A stretch of 64,000 nt of DNA from Pteria penguin (GCA_035048485.1 CM068592.1:41386045-41450044), one strand, 5' to 3'. Shown: positions 48,562 to 61,559, counted from the stretch's first letter. The notes: generated by a model from the sequence alone, not told the origin. Made by a program: numbers and translations.

Positions 48562-49222
48562 GATGGGGTCATTGGTTGACGACCTCCCAAACACAGAGCC
48601 AGAATCTGGAATCGAATCCAGATTACCGGGTCATTGATTGACGACCTTCTAAACACAGTGACAAAATTTTGAGTCGAATCCAAAAAATGGGATCATTGAT
48701 TGACGACCTCCCAAATACAGAGACAGAATCTGGAATCGAATCCAGATTACAGATGACATTGGTTGACGACCTTCCAAACTCGGGGACAGAATTTTGAATT
48801 GAATCCAGATGGTGGGGTCATTGGTTAACGACCTTCAAAACACAGAGGCAGAATCTGGAATCGAATTAAGATTATCAGATCATTCGTTTACGAATTTCCA
48901 AACACAGAGGCAGAATCTTGATCGAATATAGATGATCGGGCTATTAGTAAGTTGATTACTTTCCAAACACAGAGGCAGAATCTGGAATCGAATCCAGATG
49001 ATCGGGTCATTAGTTGACGACCTTCAAAACACAGAGCCAGAATCTGGAGTCGAATCCAGATTATCGAGTCATTGGTCGACGACCTTTCAAACACAGAGAC
49101 GGAATAGTTTTGAAACGAATTCAGATAATGGGGTTATTGATTGATGACCTCCCAGACACCGAGGCAGAATTTGGAATCGAATCCAGATGATGGGGTCATT
49201 GGTTGACGACTCTCTATGCAGG
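48562..49222. repeat. About 61-bp hairpin-bearing tandem repeat, 11 copies
   Basis: The unit runs 'tcattggttgacgacctccc', 'aaacacagagccagaatctg', 'gaatcgaatccagattaccg'. It contains a perfect 8-bp inverted repeat AATCTGGA-atcgaa-TCCAGATT (for example 48603-48624). The stem is intact in about half the copies and weakened in others. The loop region 'aatcgaatcc' also resembles the B box of tRNA genes. Minus-strand frames of 60-68 codons are artefacts. Confidence 0.92.
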
Positions 49223-49308
49223 ATCGACGAAAAGTTATGTCTCAATATTACCTTTGAGACGGCATGGTTCATCGGTTAAAGTTATAGACTCTAGCGAATG
49301 TTAATTAG

Positions 49309-49459
49309 GTGAGTTATCTGCCCTTGATAAGAACTCTCTCACCTTTTAAATATCACGGTGAACTATACATAAAGGTAACCGCTATTTCTCTGACCACATC
49401 TTGCCATGGCAAATTGACCATACAGATAAGAAAAGTAAATGGAATAAACAGTCACTGTA

Positions 49460-49460
<1 letters not shown>
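49309..49460 (+). mobile_element. Dispersed repeat, copy B
   Basis: Shares with copy A at 34.5 kb, in order, 'gttatctgcccttga', 'tctgaccacatcttgccatg' (A: 'ctgaccatatctcattatgg'), and 'agataagaaaagtaaatgg'. A long TA run follows directly, and a tRNA-like segment comes after that, so the full element may be larger than copy A suggests. Confidence 0.7.

Positions 49461-49461
<1 letters not shown>

Positions 49462-49506
<45 letters not shown>
49462..49506. repeat. (TA)n microsatellite, about 22 repeats
   Basis: Uninterrupted TA dinucleotides after the dispersed repeat. The exact length is unreliable in an assembly. Confidence 0.95.
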
Positions 49507-49508
<2 letters not shown>

Positions 49509-49562
49509 AAGCACAAAGACACTACAGCTAACAAGGCACCCTATATTTCACTTATATCCGTT

Positions 49563-49655
49563 CCCCGTCTGGGACTCGAACCCACGACCTATGGTACCGA
49601 ATCACCTAGCTGTCATGCATCCGACCCTCTAACCGACTGAGCTACCCGAGCTCCA
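49563..49655 (-). mobile_element. tRNA-like segment between two (TA)n tracts
   Basis: On the minus strand: A-box region from 'gggtagctcagtcggttag' (about 49633-49649) and B box from 'gggttcgagtccc' (49571-49583). Both are near-perfect tRNA promoter boxes, and the 5' part resembles an initiator or elongator Met-type tRNA with CAT in the anticodon region. The distance between boxes is longer than in a normal tRNA, and the acceptor ends do not pair well. A SINE head or tRNA-derived repeat is likeliest; a tRNA with a long variable arm is less likely. Confidence 0.6.
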
Positions 49656-49719
49656 CAAAAATAGAGCTTTAATAGCCAATCATTTGTTAATCGTATGCAT
49701 GACAACACGGCCGCGGAAA

Positions 49720-50278
<559 letters not shown>

Positions 50279-50450
50279 GGCGGAACTAGAAATTTTTGAA
50301 AGAGGGGTTGCAGCCTCCTATGACTAATGTTTTGCCCTATTCGGTTCGGAAAGTAGGGTTTTAACCTTAAAGATGGCCTTATATGGTAAAATATCCTAAA
50401 TAAAAGGGAGAGGGTGTTGCTGGGGTTACACCACCCCCTCTAAATCCGCT
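50279..50450. mobile_element. Diverged copy of the 'gcggat' inverted-repeat element
   Basis: Starts 'ggcggaactagaaatttttg' followed by 'aaagagggg', and ends 'caccccctctaaatccgct', so the two ends are imperfect inverted repeats. Compare 'gcggatccagaaatttttgt' at 34.96 kb. The interior holds 'ttatatggtaaaatatcc'. The copy is older than the one at 61.6 kb. 'ggggaggatccagcaagg' just downstream (about 50465) may be an end of another copy. Confidence 0.6.
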
Positions 50451-52164
50451 AATAATCCAGATCAGGGGAGGATCCAGCAAGGTTTTTTGGTCGGAATTGC
50501 GTAGCAATTCCAGACCCTAGTCGTTACAATATGCTGTGGAGAACGCGTGGAACGCAGAAAATACCTCCTCGTGTATAAATAGTGCGTCGATATTTAGAAA
50601 AAGCGTGATTAGATTTACTTTTAGTATTTATAATTCATATTGATACGAGTCAATACAAGATGAGTTTGATCAGATGAGAAAATAGATGTGCCGTTATTCC
50701 ATCGATTTAGACGAGTTATAATCATGCGCTGGAGAATATGCAGTCTTTCCGAATACTCGATGGAAAATCCCGAAAAAGTACGATTGACATTATTGTGTAG
50801 CTGTGCCGTAATAAGAAGTACACTACTAGTCCGTACTAGTATCCGTTGTATTATAATTAATAAAACTTGAGAATATCGCTTCTTTTTATAGCAGTGGAAT
50901 TCAAAGTACAATCTTCTCGTCACAACGATAAACAAACGTCTCAGTAGTTGTTGATGTGTAATGCTACTAAAAATAGCCAGATATTTATAGATCTCCATGT
51001 GTAAACGTGGTTTTCCCCAAATGTACATGTACAGCGGGAGACTGTCCAGATTGCTAATTTCACACTACTGTCAAGATCAAAAGTGATAAGAGAGAATGAG
51101 ATAATTATATAGTACGAGACGGAGACGTACAGGGGTGTACAGGGGCGGAGCCGTTGTTTATATGAAAACGAGCACCTGTGCGCAGACCGTGTTTTTGTCA
51201 ATACTGATCCTGAACACTACACGCTTGGTGTGTGATCTCTTGGTGGATCACGACTTTATTACCTTTGATGTACTTGGCCATGCAATTCCGACCTTGAGGA
51301 CTTTCAAGTCCTTTCATTTTTATTAAGGAAAAGGAATGAAACCCTTCAGCGGGTCTTCTTTTTCACGGCAAAATTTTGTCAACGAAAGAGGTCTTTTTAT
51401 GATAAGATTTTATAAAGAAAAGGATGGTTCTACCTTCAGAAATGCCCCAAGTGACCTTTTATTGAAAACTGTCCAATCAAAAAGCGGATTGCAGATTGTG
51501 GGTGCATCTGTTGGAACCACACCCTTCCAGCAGACGGATTACTAAAGTAATCACATGACTAACACGTAGTATACGGAACCAAATCGGTATTTTATTGGCA
51601 ATAAATAAAATCTATCATTACCACATTATGACTTCAGTTCTACCAGGTTTTTTCTATAGTAGTGATATTCTTTGACATGTTTTACCGTAAGACTTATTTA
51701 TTTTGAATATTCTCTACTAGACTTTCACTTTTGCGAATTCGAGTGTACAAAAAATACAAATGTATCACTTTATAAAATATTTTATTATGACTGTAGATTA
51801 GTATTTATAACAGGTATCTTTTTAAATATGGTGTAAACCGGACACAAGAAGAAAAGGTGGAAAAAAGTAATGGAAAGCGCTTCTTCATGTCGGACAATAA
51901 TCTGTGCTTACTGCAAAAACCATGCACCTGCACAGATTACATTGAACTTATCTCAAAACATATACGGTAAATAAATGCCTTATTTTCGTTGTAAGTAAAC
52001 ATCCCAACTAACCGTACTTCTTTGACCGTAAAATCCCTACTTCTGTTCTACTTACATGAAGTATGCCCTTACACGGATTTTATCAAAGAGTTAAACTGAC
52101 ATCTTGCTTTAACGACAACAATATGCCATTTTTATTTCTTGTTTAAACCCACATTAGAAATGTC
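50451..52164. other. Unique sequence, no supported gene
   Basis: Open frames include a 135-codon minus-strand frame (50621-51028) and plus-strand frames at 51135-51326 and 51336-51545. I see no domains, catalytic motifs or credible splice structure in them, and I leave them uncalled. Confidence 0.45.
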
Positions 52165-52300
52165 TCGCCCATCTCGTGGCGGCACCTGCCTGGTCTCGTC
52201 TTCTTGCCGGACCGACCCGAAACAGTGCGGGGTATTTTACCTGTATGTGCCGTGACATGAGAACTAGGGGTTCTCACAAATCTTCTCCGAAGGTCACATA
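52165..52300 (-). mobile_element. Decayed SINE central domain
   Basis: 'ggaccgacccgaaacagtgc' and 'cttctccgaaggtcaca' match in order 'cggacccacccgaagcagtg' and 'tctcatccgaaagacatgac' of the SINE at 44.3 kb, in the same orientation. The tRNA-like head and tail are not recognisable here. Divergence suggests an old insertion. Confidence 0.55.
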
Positions 52301-53214
52301 AGAAAGCAGATGATGTCATCTTAGAACATTTTTATGGAGAGCCGGGTTCATCATATTAGCATCCCAGCGCGGTATCATTGGATTAAAACTGTTCTTATTA
52401 TACGGCAAATCTGGGCGTGCTACCCGTGCCTTTCTCTCCTTTTTAACACATCCCACTTTTGTAGGAAGGTTCAGACTTCTGTGTACGATTCATCACTTAT
52501 CCATTTCCGCAGCTTTACTAACTCGTGTAAATGATTCGAAATAGTACGAATTCTGCATTCTTTGTGTGAGATCATTTCTTCTGGATATATCTCTCTATAC
52601 AGATGTACTTGACACGTGTATGGGAGAGATTTTACGTGGTCATTTGCACTGGATGTATTCTCAAATGTAAGTTGTCTTTTTAATCATGGAAAAGCATTTT
52701 TATCTGTGTTGATTAATAGAAAAGAATGGAGAACTAGCCACTGGTGTGTGACATTTTGTCTTGTGTAAGAGTGGATTCTAAGGGTTAGCGGAATCATTAT
52801 ATACTCTGTGAGTCAGTGAAGTTTACCAAAATGGTTGTTTGGATCTTTTTCCGGGAATCGTTTTCAACTTAAGAAATTATAACAACAAAAGATTTTTTTT
52901 TACGATTAAGTATTTTTAGAAAAGAGAAAAGAAGTTTTAATTTTTATTTATATGAACATTTCAATATATTTTAACGATAATAAATGCTAAGTTTATGGTG
53001 CTGTAGATATATTGCAGGCAATATCCCCCTCCTCCTTGTTTCTCTAATTTGCCGTTCAATTTACGGATAGTTCCAGTTGTTGCACTTTCACTCGATTTCC
53101 CGGTGCGGTTGACAACATTTTTAAGAAGCTGGTACATTTGTTTTATGTTATAAAATAGTTGATTACTATTTAGCACATGTATCGACGACTGGTCTTATCA
53201 ATGAAAGGATGGTT
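52301..53214. other. Unique sequence, no gene
   Basis: Short frames at 52334-52534 and 52961-53176 are unsupported. Nothing else recognised. Confidence 0.5.
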
Positions 53215-56200
53215 TACTCCTCACGGGTACAAATTCTTACTTCTGACAAGAGGCGCTTCCGGGTTACATGGTCTTATCTTATACAGGAGACGCTTACTCC
53301 TCCCGGGCAACCTGGTCTCATCTCTTACAGGAGACGCTTACTCCTCCCGGGCTGCCTGGTCTCATCTGTTACAGGAGACGCTTACTCCTCCCGGGCAACC
53401 TGGTCTCATCTGTTACAGGAGACGCTTACTCCTCCCGGGCTACCTGGTCTCATTTCTTACAGGAGACGCTTACTCCTCCCGGGCTACCTGGTCTCATCTC
53501 TTACAAGAGACGCTAACTCCTCCCGGGCTGCCTGGTCTCATCTGATACAGGAGACGCTTACTCCTCCCGTACTACCTGGTCCATCTCTTACAGGAGACGC
53601 TTACTCCTCCCGGGCTGCCTGGTCTCATCTGTTACAGGAGACGCTTACTCCTCCCAAGCTACCTGGTCCATCTCTTACAGGAGACGCTTACTCCTCCCGG
53701 GCTGCCTGGTCTCATCTCTTACAGGAGACGCTTACTCCTCCCGGGCTACCTGGTCTCATCTGTTACAGGAGACGCTTACTCCTCCCGGGCTGCCTGGTCT
53801 CATCTCTTACAGGAGACGCTTACTCCTCCCGGGCTACCTGGTCTCATCTCTTACAGGAGACGCTTACTCCTCCCGGGCTGCCTGGTCTCATCTCTTACAG
53901 GAGACGCTTACTCCTCTCGGGCTACCTGGTCTCATCTGTTACAGGAGACACTTACTCCTCCCGGGATGCCTGGTCTCATCTCTTACAGGAGACGCTTACT
54001 CCTCTCGGGCTACCTGGTCTCATCTGTTACAGGAGACACTTACTCCTCCCGGGATGCCTGGTCTCATCTGTTACAGGAGACGCTTACTCCTCCCGGGCTG
54101 CCTGGTCTCATGTCTTACAGAAGACGCTTACTTCTCCCGGGCTACCTGGTCTCATCTCTTACAGGAGACGCTTACTCCTCCCGGGCAACCTGGTCTCATC
54201 TCTTACAGGAGACACTTACTCCTAGCGGGCTACCTGGTCTCATCTCTTACAGGAGACGCTTACTCCTCCCGGGCTGCCTGGTCTCATCTCTTACAGGAGA
54301 CGCTTACTCCTCCCGGGCTACCTGGTCTCATCTCTTACAGGAGACGCTTACTCCTCCCGGGCTGCCTGGTCTCATCTGTTACAGGAGACACTTACTCCTC
54401 CCGGGCTACCTGGTCTCATCTCTTACAGGAGACGCTTACTCCTTCCGGGCTACCTGGTCTCATCTCTTACAGGAAACGCTTACTCCTCCCGGGCTGCCTG
54501 GTCTCGTCTTTTACAGGAGACACTTACTCTTCCCGGGATGCCTGGTCTCATCTCTTACAGGAGACGCTTACTCCTCCCGGGCAACCTGGTCTCATCTCTT
54601 ACAGGAGACACTTACTCCTCCCGGGCTACCTGGTCTCATCTGTTACAGGAGACACTTACTCCTCCCGGGCTACCTGGTCTCATCTCTTACAGGAGACGCT
54701 TACTCCTCCCGGGCTACCTGGTCTCATCTTTTACAGGAGACGCTTACTCCTCCCGGGCTACCTGGTCTCATCTCTTACAGGAGACGCTTACTCCTCCCGG
54801 GCTACCTGGTCTCATCTCTTACAGGAGACGCTTACTCCTCCCGGGCTACCTGGTCTCATCTCTTACAGGAGACGCTTACTCCTCCCGGGCTGCCTGGTCT
54901 CATCTGTTACAGGAGACACTTACTCCTTCCGGGCTACCTGGTCTCATCTCTTACAGGAAACGCTTACTCCTCCCGGGCTGCCTGGTCTAGTCTTTTACAG
55001 GAGACACTTACTCCTCCCGGGATGCCTGGTCTCATCTCTTACAGGAGACGCTTACTCCTCCCGGGCAACCTGGTCTCATCTCTTACAGGAGACACTTACT
55101 CCTCCTGGGCTACCTGGTCTCATCTGTTACAGGAGACACTTACTCCTCCCGGGCTACCTGGTCTCATCTCTTACAGGAGACGCTTACTCCTCCCGGGCAA
55201 CCTGGTCTCATCTTTTACAGGAGACGCTTACTCCTCCCGGGCTACCTGGTCTCATCTCTTACAGGAGACGCTTACTCCTCCCGGGCTACCTGGTCTCATC
55301 TCTTACAGGAGACGCTTACTCCTCCCGGGCTACCTGGTCTCATCTCTTACAGGAGACGCTTACTCCTCCCGGGCTACCTGGTCTCATCTGTTACAGGAGA
55401 CACTTACTCCTCCCGGGCTACCTGGTCTCATCTGTTACAGGAGACACTTACTCCTCCCGGGCAACCTGGTCTCATCTCTTACAGGAGACGCTTACTCCTC
55501 CTGGGCTAGCTGGTCTCATCTCTTACAGGAGACGCTTACTCCTCCCCGGCTGCCTGGTCTCATCTGTTAAAGGAGACACTTACTCCTCCCGGGATGCCTG
55601 GTCTCATCTCTGACAGGAGACGCTTACTCCTCCCGGGCTACCTGGTCTCATCTCTTACAGGAAACGCTTACTCCTCCCGGGCTGCCTAGTCTCGTCTTTT
55701 ACAGGAGACACTTACTCCTCTCGGGATGCCTGGTCTCATCTCTTACAGGAGACGCTTACTCCTCCCGGGCAACCTGGTCTCATCTCTTACAGGAGACACT
55801 TACTCCTCCCGGGCTACCTGGTCTCATCAGTTACAGGAGACACTTACTCCTCCCGGGCTACCTGGTCTCATCTCTTACAGGAGACGCTTACTCCTCCCGG
55901 GCAACCTGGTCTCATCTCTTACAGGAGACGCTTACTCCTCCCGGGCTACCTGGTCTCATCTCTTACAGGAGACGCTTACTCCTCCCGGGCTACCTGGTCT
56001 CATCTCTTACAGGAGACGCTTACTCCTCCCGGGCTGCCTGGTCTCATCTCTTACAGGAGACACTTACTCCTCCCGGGCTACCTGGTCTCGTCTGTTACAG
56101 GAGACACTTACTCCTCCCGGGATGCCTGGTCTCATCTCTTACAGGAGACGCTTACTCCTCCTGGGCTAGCTGGTCTCATCTCTTACAGGAGACGCTTACT

Positions 56201-56345
56201 CCTCCCCGGCTGCCTGGTCTCATCTGTTAAAGGAGACACTTACTCCTCCCGGGATGCCTGGTCTCATCTCTTACAGGAGACGCTTACTCCTCTCGGGCTA
56301 CCTGGTCTTATTTCTTACACCTCCCCGGCACCTGGTGTCACGTCA
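53215..56345. repeat. 44-bp minisatellite array, about 71 copies
   Basis: The unit runs 'ggagacgcttactcctcccg', 'ggctacctggtctcatctct', 'taca'. Most changes are at a few sites: acgctt/acactt, ctacc/ctgcc/caacc/atgcc and ctctta/ctgtta. Because 44 is not a multiple of three and the unit lacks stops in every plus-strand frame, all three frames stay open for hundreds of codons (53209-54225, 53966-55570, 54054-55613) and give the same 44-residue repeat. Variant pairs recur 484 bp apart (54472 and 54956, 11 units) and 660 bp apart (55561 and 56221, 15 units). I call it noncoding. Confidence 0.97.
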
Positions 56346-56937
56346 GACAGGAGACGCTTACTCCACCGGGACATCTGGTTATTCTTCGGATAGGAAACGC
56401 TTTTTCCGCTCGGGCTACTGGTTTTATCTCTGTCTAGAGATGCTTACTCCTCCCGGGCACCTGGTTTTACCTCTCACAGGACAGTCTTACACTTCTCGGG
56501 CACAAGGTCCTCATTCTGACAAGAGACGGTTACTCCTGCCTGATACATGGTCTTGTGTCATACAGAATACGCTTACTCCACCCGAGTACCTAGTTTTTAC
56601 ATCTGACAAGAAAAAGGAGACACTCCTTCAGGACACCTGGTTTTTCTTCTGACAGAAGATGCTCACTCCTCCGGGGCACCTAGTATCGCTTTGACATGAG
56701 ATAGTTACTCCTCCGAGGCACCTAGTTTCACCTCTGACTGGAAACGCTCACTCCTACGGGGCACCTGGTCTAATCTCTGACAGAAGAAACTCCTCTCGGG
56801 CACCTGGTTTTTCCTCTGACAGAAACCGCTTACTCCTTCGGGGCACCTGGTCTCACCTCTTACAGGAGACACTTCTCCCCGGCACCTGGTTTTTTCCTCT
56901 GACAGGAGATGCTTACTCCTCTGAGGCACCTGGGTCC
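56346..56937. repeat. Degenerate 3' flank of the 44-bp array
   Basis: About 13 diverged units of 40-48 bp keep 'gcttactcc', 'gggcacctgg' and 'tctgacag' landmarks but differ widely, unlike the homogenised core. This edge decay is expected when unequal exchange homogenises the middle of an array. A 74-codon minus-strand frame (56705-56929) is an artefact. Confidence 0.9.
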
Positions 56938-57150
56938 GGTGACATAAACTGAGAAAATACTTAAGTAAATTTTTTCATTATAATTTATTCCTTTATCAAA
57001 CGTTCAAATCAATCATCATGCAGAATGGTTTAATTCTATTTATCGATAGAATAAAACTGAACAAAATCCAAACCCCAGTCATTAAATTATTCATTGTTAA
57101 ACAGAAGAATTTGAAAGTATGACTTGAGTATTTTCTCAGTTTATGGCGCC
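56938..57150. mobile_element. Inverted-repeat element (MITE-like), 213 bp
   Basis: Terminal inverted repeats share the 17-mer CATAAACTGAGAAAATACT-type core: left 56943-56966 and right 57122-57145 are 24-bp reverse complements with one mismatch, and both extend outward as GGYGM. The interior is AT-rich with no open frame. No clear target duplication was found. It lies exactly where the degenerate 44-bp repeats stop. Confidence 0.75.
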
Positions 57151-57779
57151 CTGATCTTATCTTTGATTTTCATGACTAAATGAATGTCCACCCTGGTACG
57201 CTTTTGTGATGAGACGGTGACAAAACAATACTAGCTATAGTGTATTATATTGTAGAAATGACAAAAATAAGTACTTGAGATGCTATAGATCACGTGATTA
57301 TGAGTAACACAGATCCATGCCAATCTTGCTCAGAAATAATGCATTTAGAATACAAGGACCCTTGTATATTTATATCTCTTTCTTAACCCTCTACTTGTAA
57401 ATCAGTTGTCGCTTTAATTGCTAGATAATCCTTATTTTAAGATAAATTATGTATTTGTACTCTCTTTCCTCTGAATTTCAGTTTGAGATGTATTGGACTT
57501 TTGATCACGATAAGTTGCGCCTCTGTCTATACACCTACACATGTAAACTTGGGAATCTGTAAGGCAGTAGTTAGTATAGGTACCACTTCCCATGTCGTAT
57601 CTTGCCACGTCCATCCTTGTCTAACATTCCCGATGTCGCTTTTTACAAACACGCGACACCCTTTCAGCAAACACTGCCAACATGGCGTCTACGTGTACAT
57701 TCCATATATAAGTATACCTGTAGCTCTCATATATATTCAAATTCTGTTCGAACCTATATGAGATTCTAAACACCCCCCA
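57151..57779. other. Unique sequence, no supported gene
   Basis: A 92-codon frame (57483-57761) follows an acceptor-like 'tttcctctgaatttcag' at 57464-57480, but the translation shows no domain I recognise. I leave it uncalled. Confidence 0.45.
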
Positions 57780-57782
57780 TTA

Positions 57783-57861
<79 letters not shown>
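57780..57861. repeat. (ATT)n followed by (TTTA)n microsatellite
   Basis: About 17 ATT triplets and then seven TTTA units. A T run and a G run (to 57900) follow shortly after. Confidence 0.95.
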
Positions 57862-60104
57862 TACGTTCAATTCTATTTTATCCTTTTTGGGGGGTGGGGG
57901 GTTTCGTTTGAAGGAGTCTTGTAAAGTACTCCTGTTACTTTTCCATATTTCTATTATTGACGATATATTAAGTATACGGTCACATGCTACGAGGGAACAA
58001 CCCTCTGAATTACGTTGTGCTAAAATTTGATTTCCAGAAGTTATTTTGTGTAGATATGTGTCTTGTAATTGAGCAGTAAACTTATAAAACATCTTAAATA
58101 CCATTATGTAATTCTAACACACCCTATTCTTGTAGGATTATCTCAACTATAATTACACATAATTAAACGCAATAAATCAACAATAAGGGGACAAAGGTGG
58201 AATCTGCTGGAATTCGGGTCTACGTGTGCTTCTAACACATGATATGGGAGTCGAGCTATCTATGGAATAATCCACGACCTGTTTATAACCCAAAGGTCGC
58301 TAATCTATCCTGAATTCATTATCATCCACTACTTCCATCCAATTATTGTTTAATATGCGGTAATAAACTTTTATCTAATATGGAAACGAAAGACGCATCG
58401 CAAAACATAAAATGTTACTCTATCAACAAGAACAGTTGAGCAAGGTGATTTCAGGATCACTTGTAGATATGTCGGACTTACAGTTATAACATGGATAAAG
58501 CTAGCGTTTTCCTGAAATCAGTACAATGGCATTTTAATATGTAAAACCACATTACTGTTATTATCATTATTAAAAAATGTCGAGGTATCTGCGTCCTGAA
58601 AACGCTTTTACTTATCTGCATTGATAAGAAGACACTAGGTTTTTTAATCACGTGATCAAAATGAGTACATTCTAGAGGTAATACAGGAGAAATGTGGACA
58701 GGACTATCTCTCTTTGCTGATTTGGAGAGAATGAACTCCATTCCCATAGGAACGAACAAAGAAGGTCGAAAATTTAAAACCCTCTAAGTACGCACCTATT
58801 TTCCTCCGGTACAGTAGCAGATATATACTTTATAGGGGGAGGAGGAAGTACAAGGTGGAAGAAAAAAATGAAAAGACAATTTATCTATACTACAAGATGT
58901 TATTGGTATAATGATAAACAGTAGAAGAAGGGGTGGGGTTCATGTCCCTTTCACAGCCTTCACTGAATTGTGCTGGACCCGTTTTCTGTGGACATTGTTC
59001 CCTGTTCCTCGATATTGACGTCAGGGGGGCACCGAGCGTGTTTCGTCTGAGCATCATTCTTAAACCGATTACACTCCGTATAACGACAATCGACACAAAG
59101 GACGTACCCTTCTCCTGGTTTTATTGTTTGTGCATTGTAAGATCCCCACTCAATATGAATGCGAAATAAAGTGTCTTGTCTGTCACCTGCCCGGTTCTTA
59201 GCGTTAGAATGCAGCGTTTATTGTCGCACTACAGATTAATGTGTCACGTTACTACCGCTGTGTGATTACAGGGTTACTGCTATACTGCCCTAACCATTGC
59301 TGCATTCCTTTTATAATCAAGAGCGAAGTCAGTTTAGGCGGAATTTAAAGCAAAGTTTCTGAAATGTAAGCGACCGTTACCTTGTCTCGTGATTTTCAGC
59401 CAGTAATATGTCACGTGGTTATTGACATTCCGTATACTGATGATGCAAAATATTTACAATTTATGTAGATAATGTTTATGATGGATAATTACATAGAGAC
59501 ATATATCATTGGAGATGAACTGATTAACGTGTGTACATGAGAGCAAATAAGGTGCCGCATTTCTAAACATGAACTTCATATCGCCTTATTACATATATGT
59601 AAACAACTTCATGGGTACAAATTAAAATAAAGGAATAAGAGTTCAAAAGACAAACATTTCACTAACGAAAATTAAACGTGTGCATATTCTTCAGATACGG
59701 GTCCGTGTCAAATCCCGCTTTCAAATTTTCATTGCTCAGTTATCTCTGCAAATATGCTAAGAATATGTTTATGACAGCATACAAACTCCTATTACAGAAT
59801 GTTCCGATTAAATACCAGGTATACATTTGATATAATCATAACTTCCCTGATGGATTTATGGGTACACTTGTCATTTTGTAAAGTCTCCAGTATCGAATGC
59901 TCTTTTTCAATACTTTTACGTTCTTGATGTTTTGACATATCCTTGGTGCCTTGACCTACTTTCAGTGCACTATAGATATGGGTGAATTCAGAGTTAATAA
60001 AAGTTATATCCGAATATTGCGTGTTATTTTATTTCTCAAACGCTTTTCTTAGTTTTCGGATCAGCTTAGTCTAATTTTGAAGGAAAAGAGTTGAGATTTT
60101 ATAA
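57862..60104. other. 2.2 kb unique sequence, no supported gene
   Basis: Open frames of 68-91 codons on both strands lack recognisable features. A CRE octamer TGACGTCA lies at 59016-59023. No RNA gene seen. Confidence 0.5.
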
Positions 60105-60350
60105 CTACCTGTTGAGCATCAAGCTTGACAGTGACTCGGGATTGTTTTGACTTTCCCCACTACCGAGGAAAGGTCAACTCCTCTCAGCGTTGTCAGGGAA
60201 TCTGTTGAGTATTTTTGATAGCAAGTTGAACATTCAACTTGAAAGGAACTCTGTGTTTTTAAAAAAACTCTCATTCACTACCACCGAGGTAACATCAACT
60301 CCTGTTGAGTATATTAAATAAAAAGTTGAGCTTCCAGTTCAACAGGGAGT
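60105..60350. repeat. Two diverged copies of a roughly 120-bp repeat
   Basis: Shared blocks in order: 'gttgagcatcaagcttgac' and 'gttgaacattcaacttgaa'; 'actaccgagg' and 'actaccaccgagg'; 'aaggtcaactcct' and 'acatcaactcct'. The GTTGA and TCAAC motifs also form short inverted repeats. Confidence 0.65.
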
Positions 60351-61559
60351 TTTTAAGGATTTATAATTCACTTTCTGTACCTTTCACACCTGTACGCGTT
60401 GTAGCATCAAAATATATGTATAGTTTTTGTCAACGTGATAAAAAGAAATAGCATCTGATGTTGATATGTGTCGTGTCGGTATAACCGAATGAGCAGGGGT
60501 GACTGAACGGAGAGAAAAAAACATAAAACCAAGGCCTTATCATACAGAACAAACCATAACACATCAATCATTCAGCTCTCATTTACATTAATGTCTTTGA
60601 AATTACATTTTATATTTTGAAGAAATTAAAAATATTTTGAAGAAAAAAATAATTATGATTATATTATTCATATTAACCTTTGTATACTAAAGATAAGTCA
60701 AAAAGTATTGACCCTACAAAAATATAAATCATTTTTATCTCCTATATATCTATTCAATTTCTTATTTTCGTTGTTTGAGGAAATGCTTTATGTTACTTTG
60801 TTGTCCCCTTTGCGTCATTTGCGTCACATTTTCCCCCTCAAATTTAAGATTATTTAGAAATTTTTATTTATAAATATTTTAGTCACATGATTTATAATGG
60901 AATGGCACTACATTTCAAAACACCTTAAACTATTACGTCCCTGCGTTGGTCGCGTGCAGTTAACAAATACCAGACAGTAATATACAGATGAATTGGTTCA
61001 TATGTAAAAAAAAAATGGAGAAATGAAATAAGACATATTTCAGGATTAGATTTTTATTCGAATGTTAAACAGAAACTACCGGTTAATGACAATTTTATTA
61101 AATGATTCTTGATATATTTGTACGGTCCTCTTTGAGATAAAAAATAATAAAACTTCAAAACGAAAATTAAAACAAATATTGAAAATTTCAAAACGCACTC
61201 TTTTGGTAAATATTTCCTATAATCTGGCCGCCAATTCACATACATATCTATGTTTACCGTTTCCAATGATGGATTTAAGAAGAGTTAGCATTTATTGGTG
61301 TTTCAATGAACCTTAAATGTCTCGGTGTAATTCGAAGGTATATGGTGAATTCTGTGTGATTTTTCAAGATTCATGACAGTCTTGTCTTATTCATAATGGG
61401 TTAAATGGGGTTCTTTGCTTCAAAAGTTTGACTGTTAAAAGAACTTAGAGTATCATATCAGTGTCACTGGAAGCTGGCTCATTAAAAAGAAACGAATTTG
61501 AAGAATAAATTGTGATGCTGGTAACGTGTGTTCAGACAGAGGTAGCTTTTCTATTTGGG
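60351..61559. other. Unique AT-rich sequence, no gene
   Basis: A 70-codon minus-strand frame (61054-61266) is unsupported. Nothing else recognised. Confidence 0.5.

Noticed and set aside
50621..51028. A 135-codon minus-strand frame outside any array
   Set aside because: It is the longest non-repeat frame together with the hydrophobic one at 34925-35335, but it has no motif, signal peptide or compositional sign of coding.
53209..55613. Three overlapping open frames of 338 to 534 codons that would be called large proteins
   Set aside because: They are the same 44-bp repeat read in three frames; no promoter, splice site or non-repetitive domain accompanies them.
53215..56345. Regular direct repeats resembling a CRISPR array
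   Set aside because: There are no unique spacers between repeats: whole units follow each other head to tail. The other features are animal-type, and no cas genes are present.
57464..57761. A possible exon after an acceptor-like polypyrimidine-AG
   Set aside because: The 92-codon frame shows no domain or similarity I recognise and lies in otherwise gene-free sequence.
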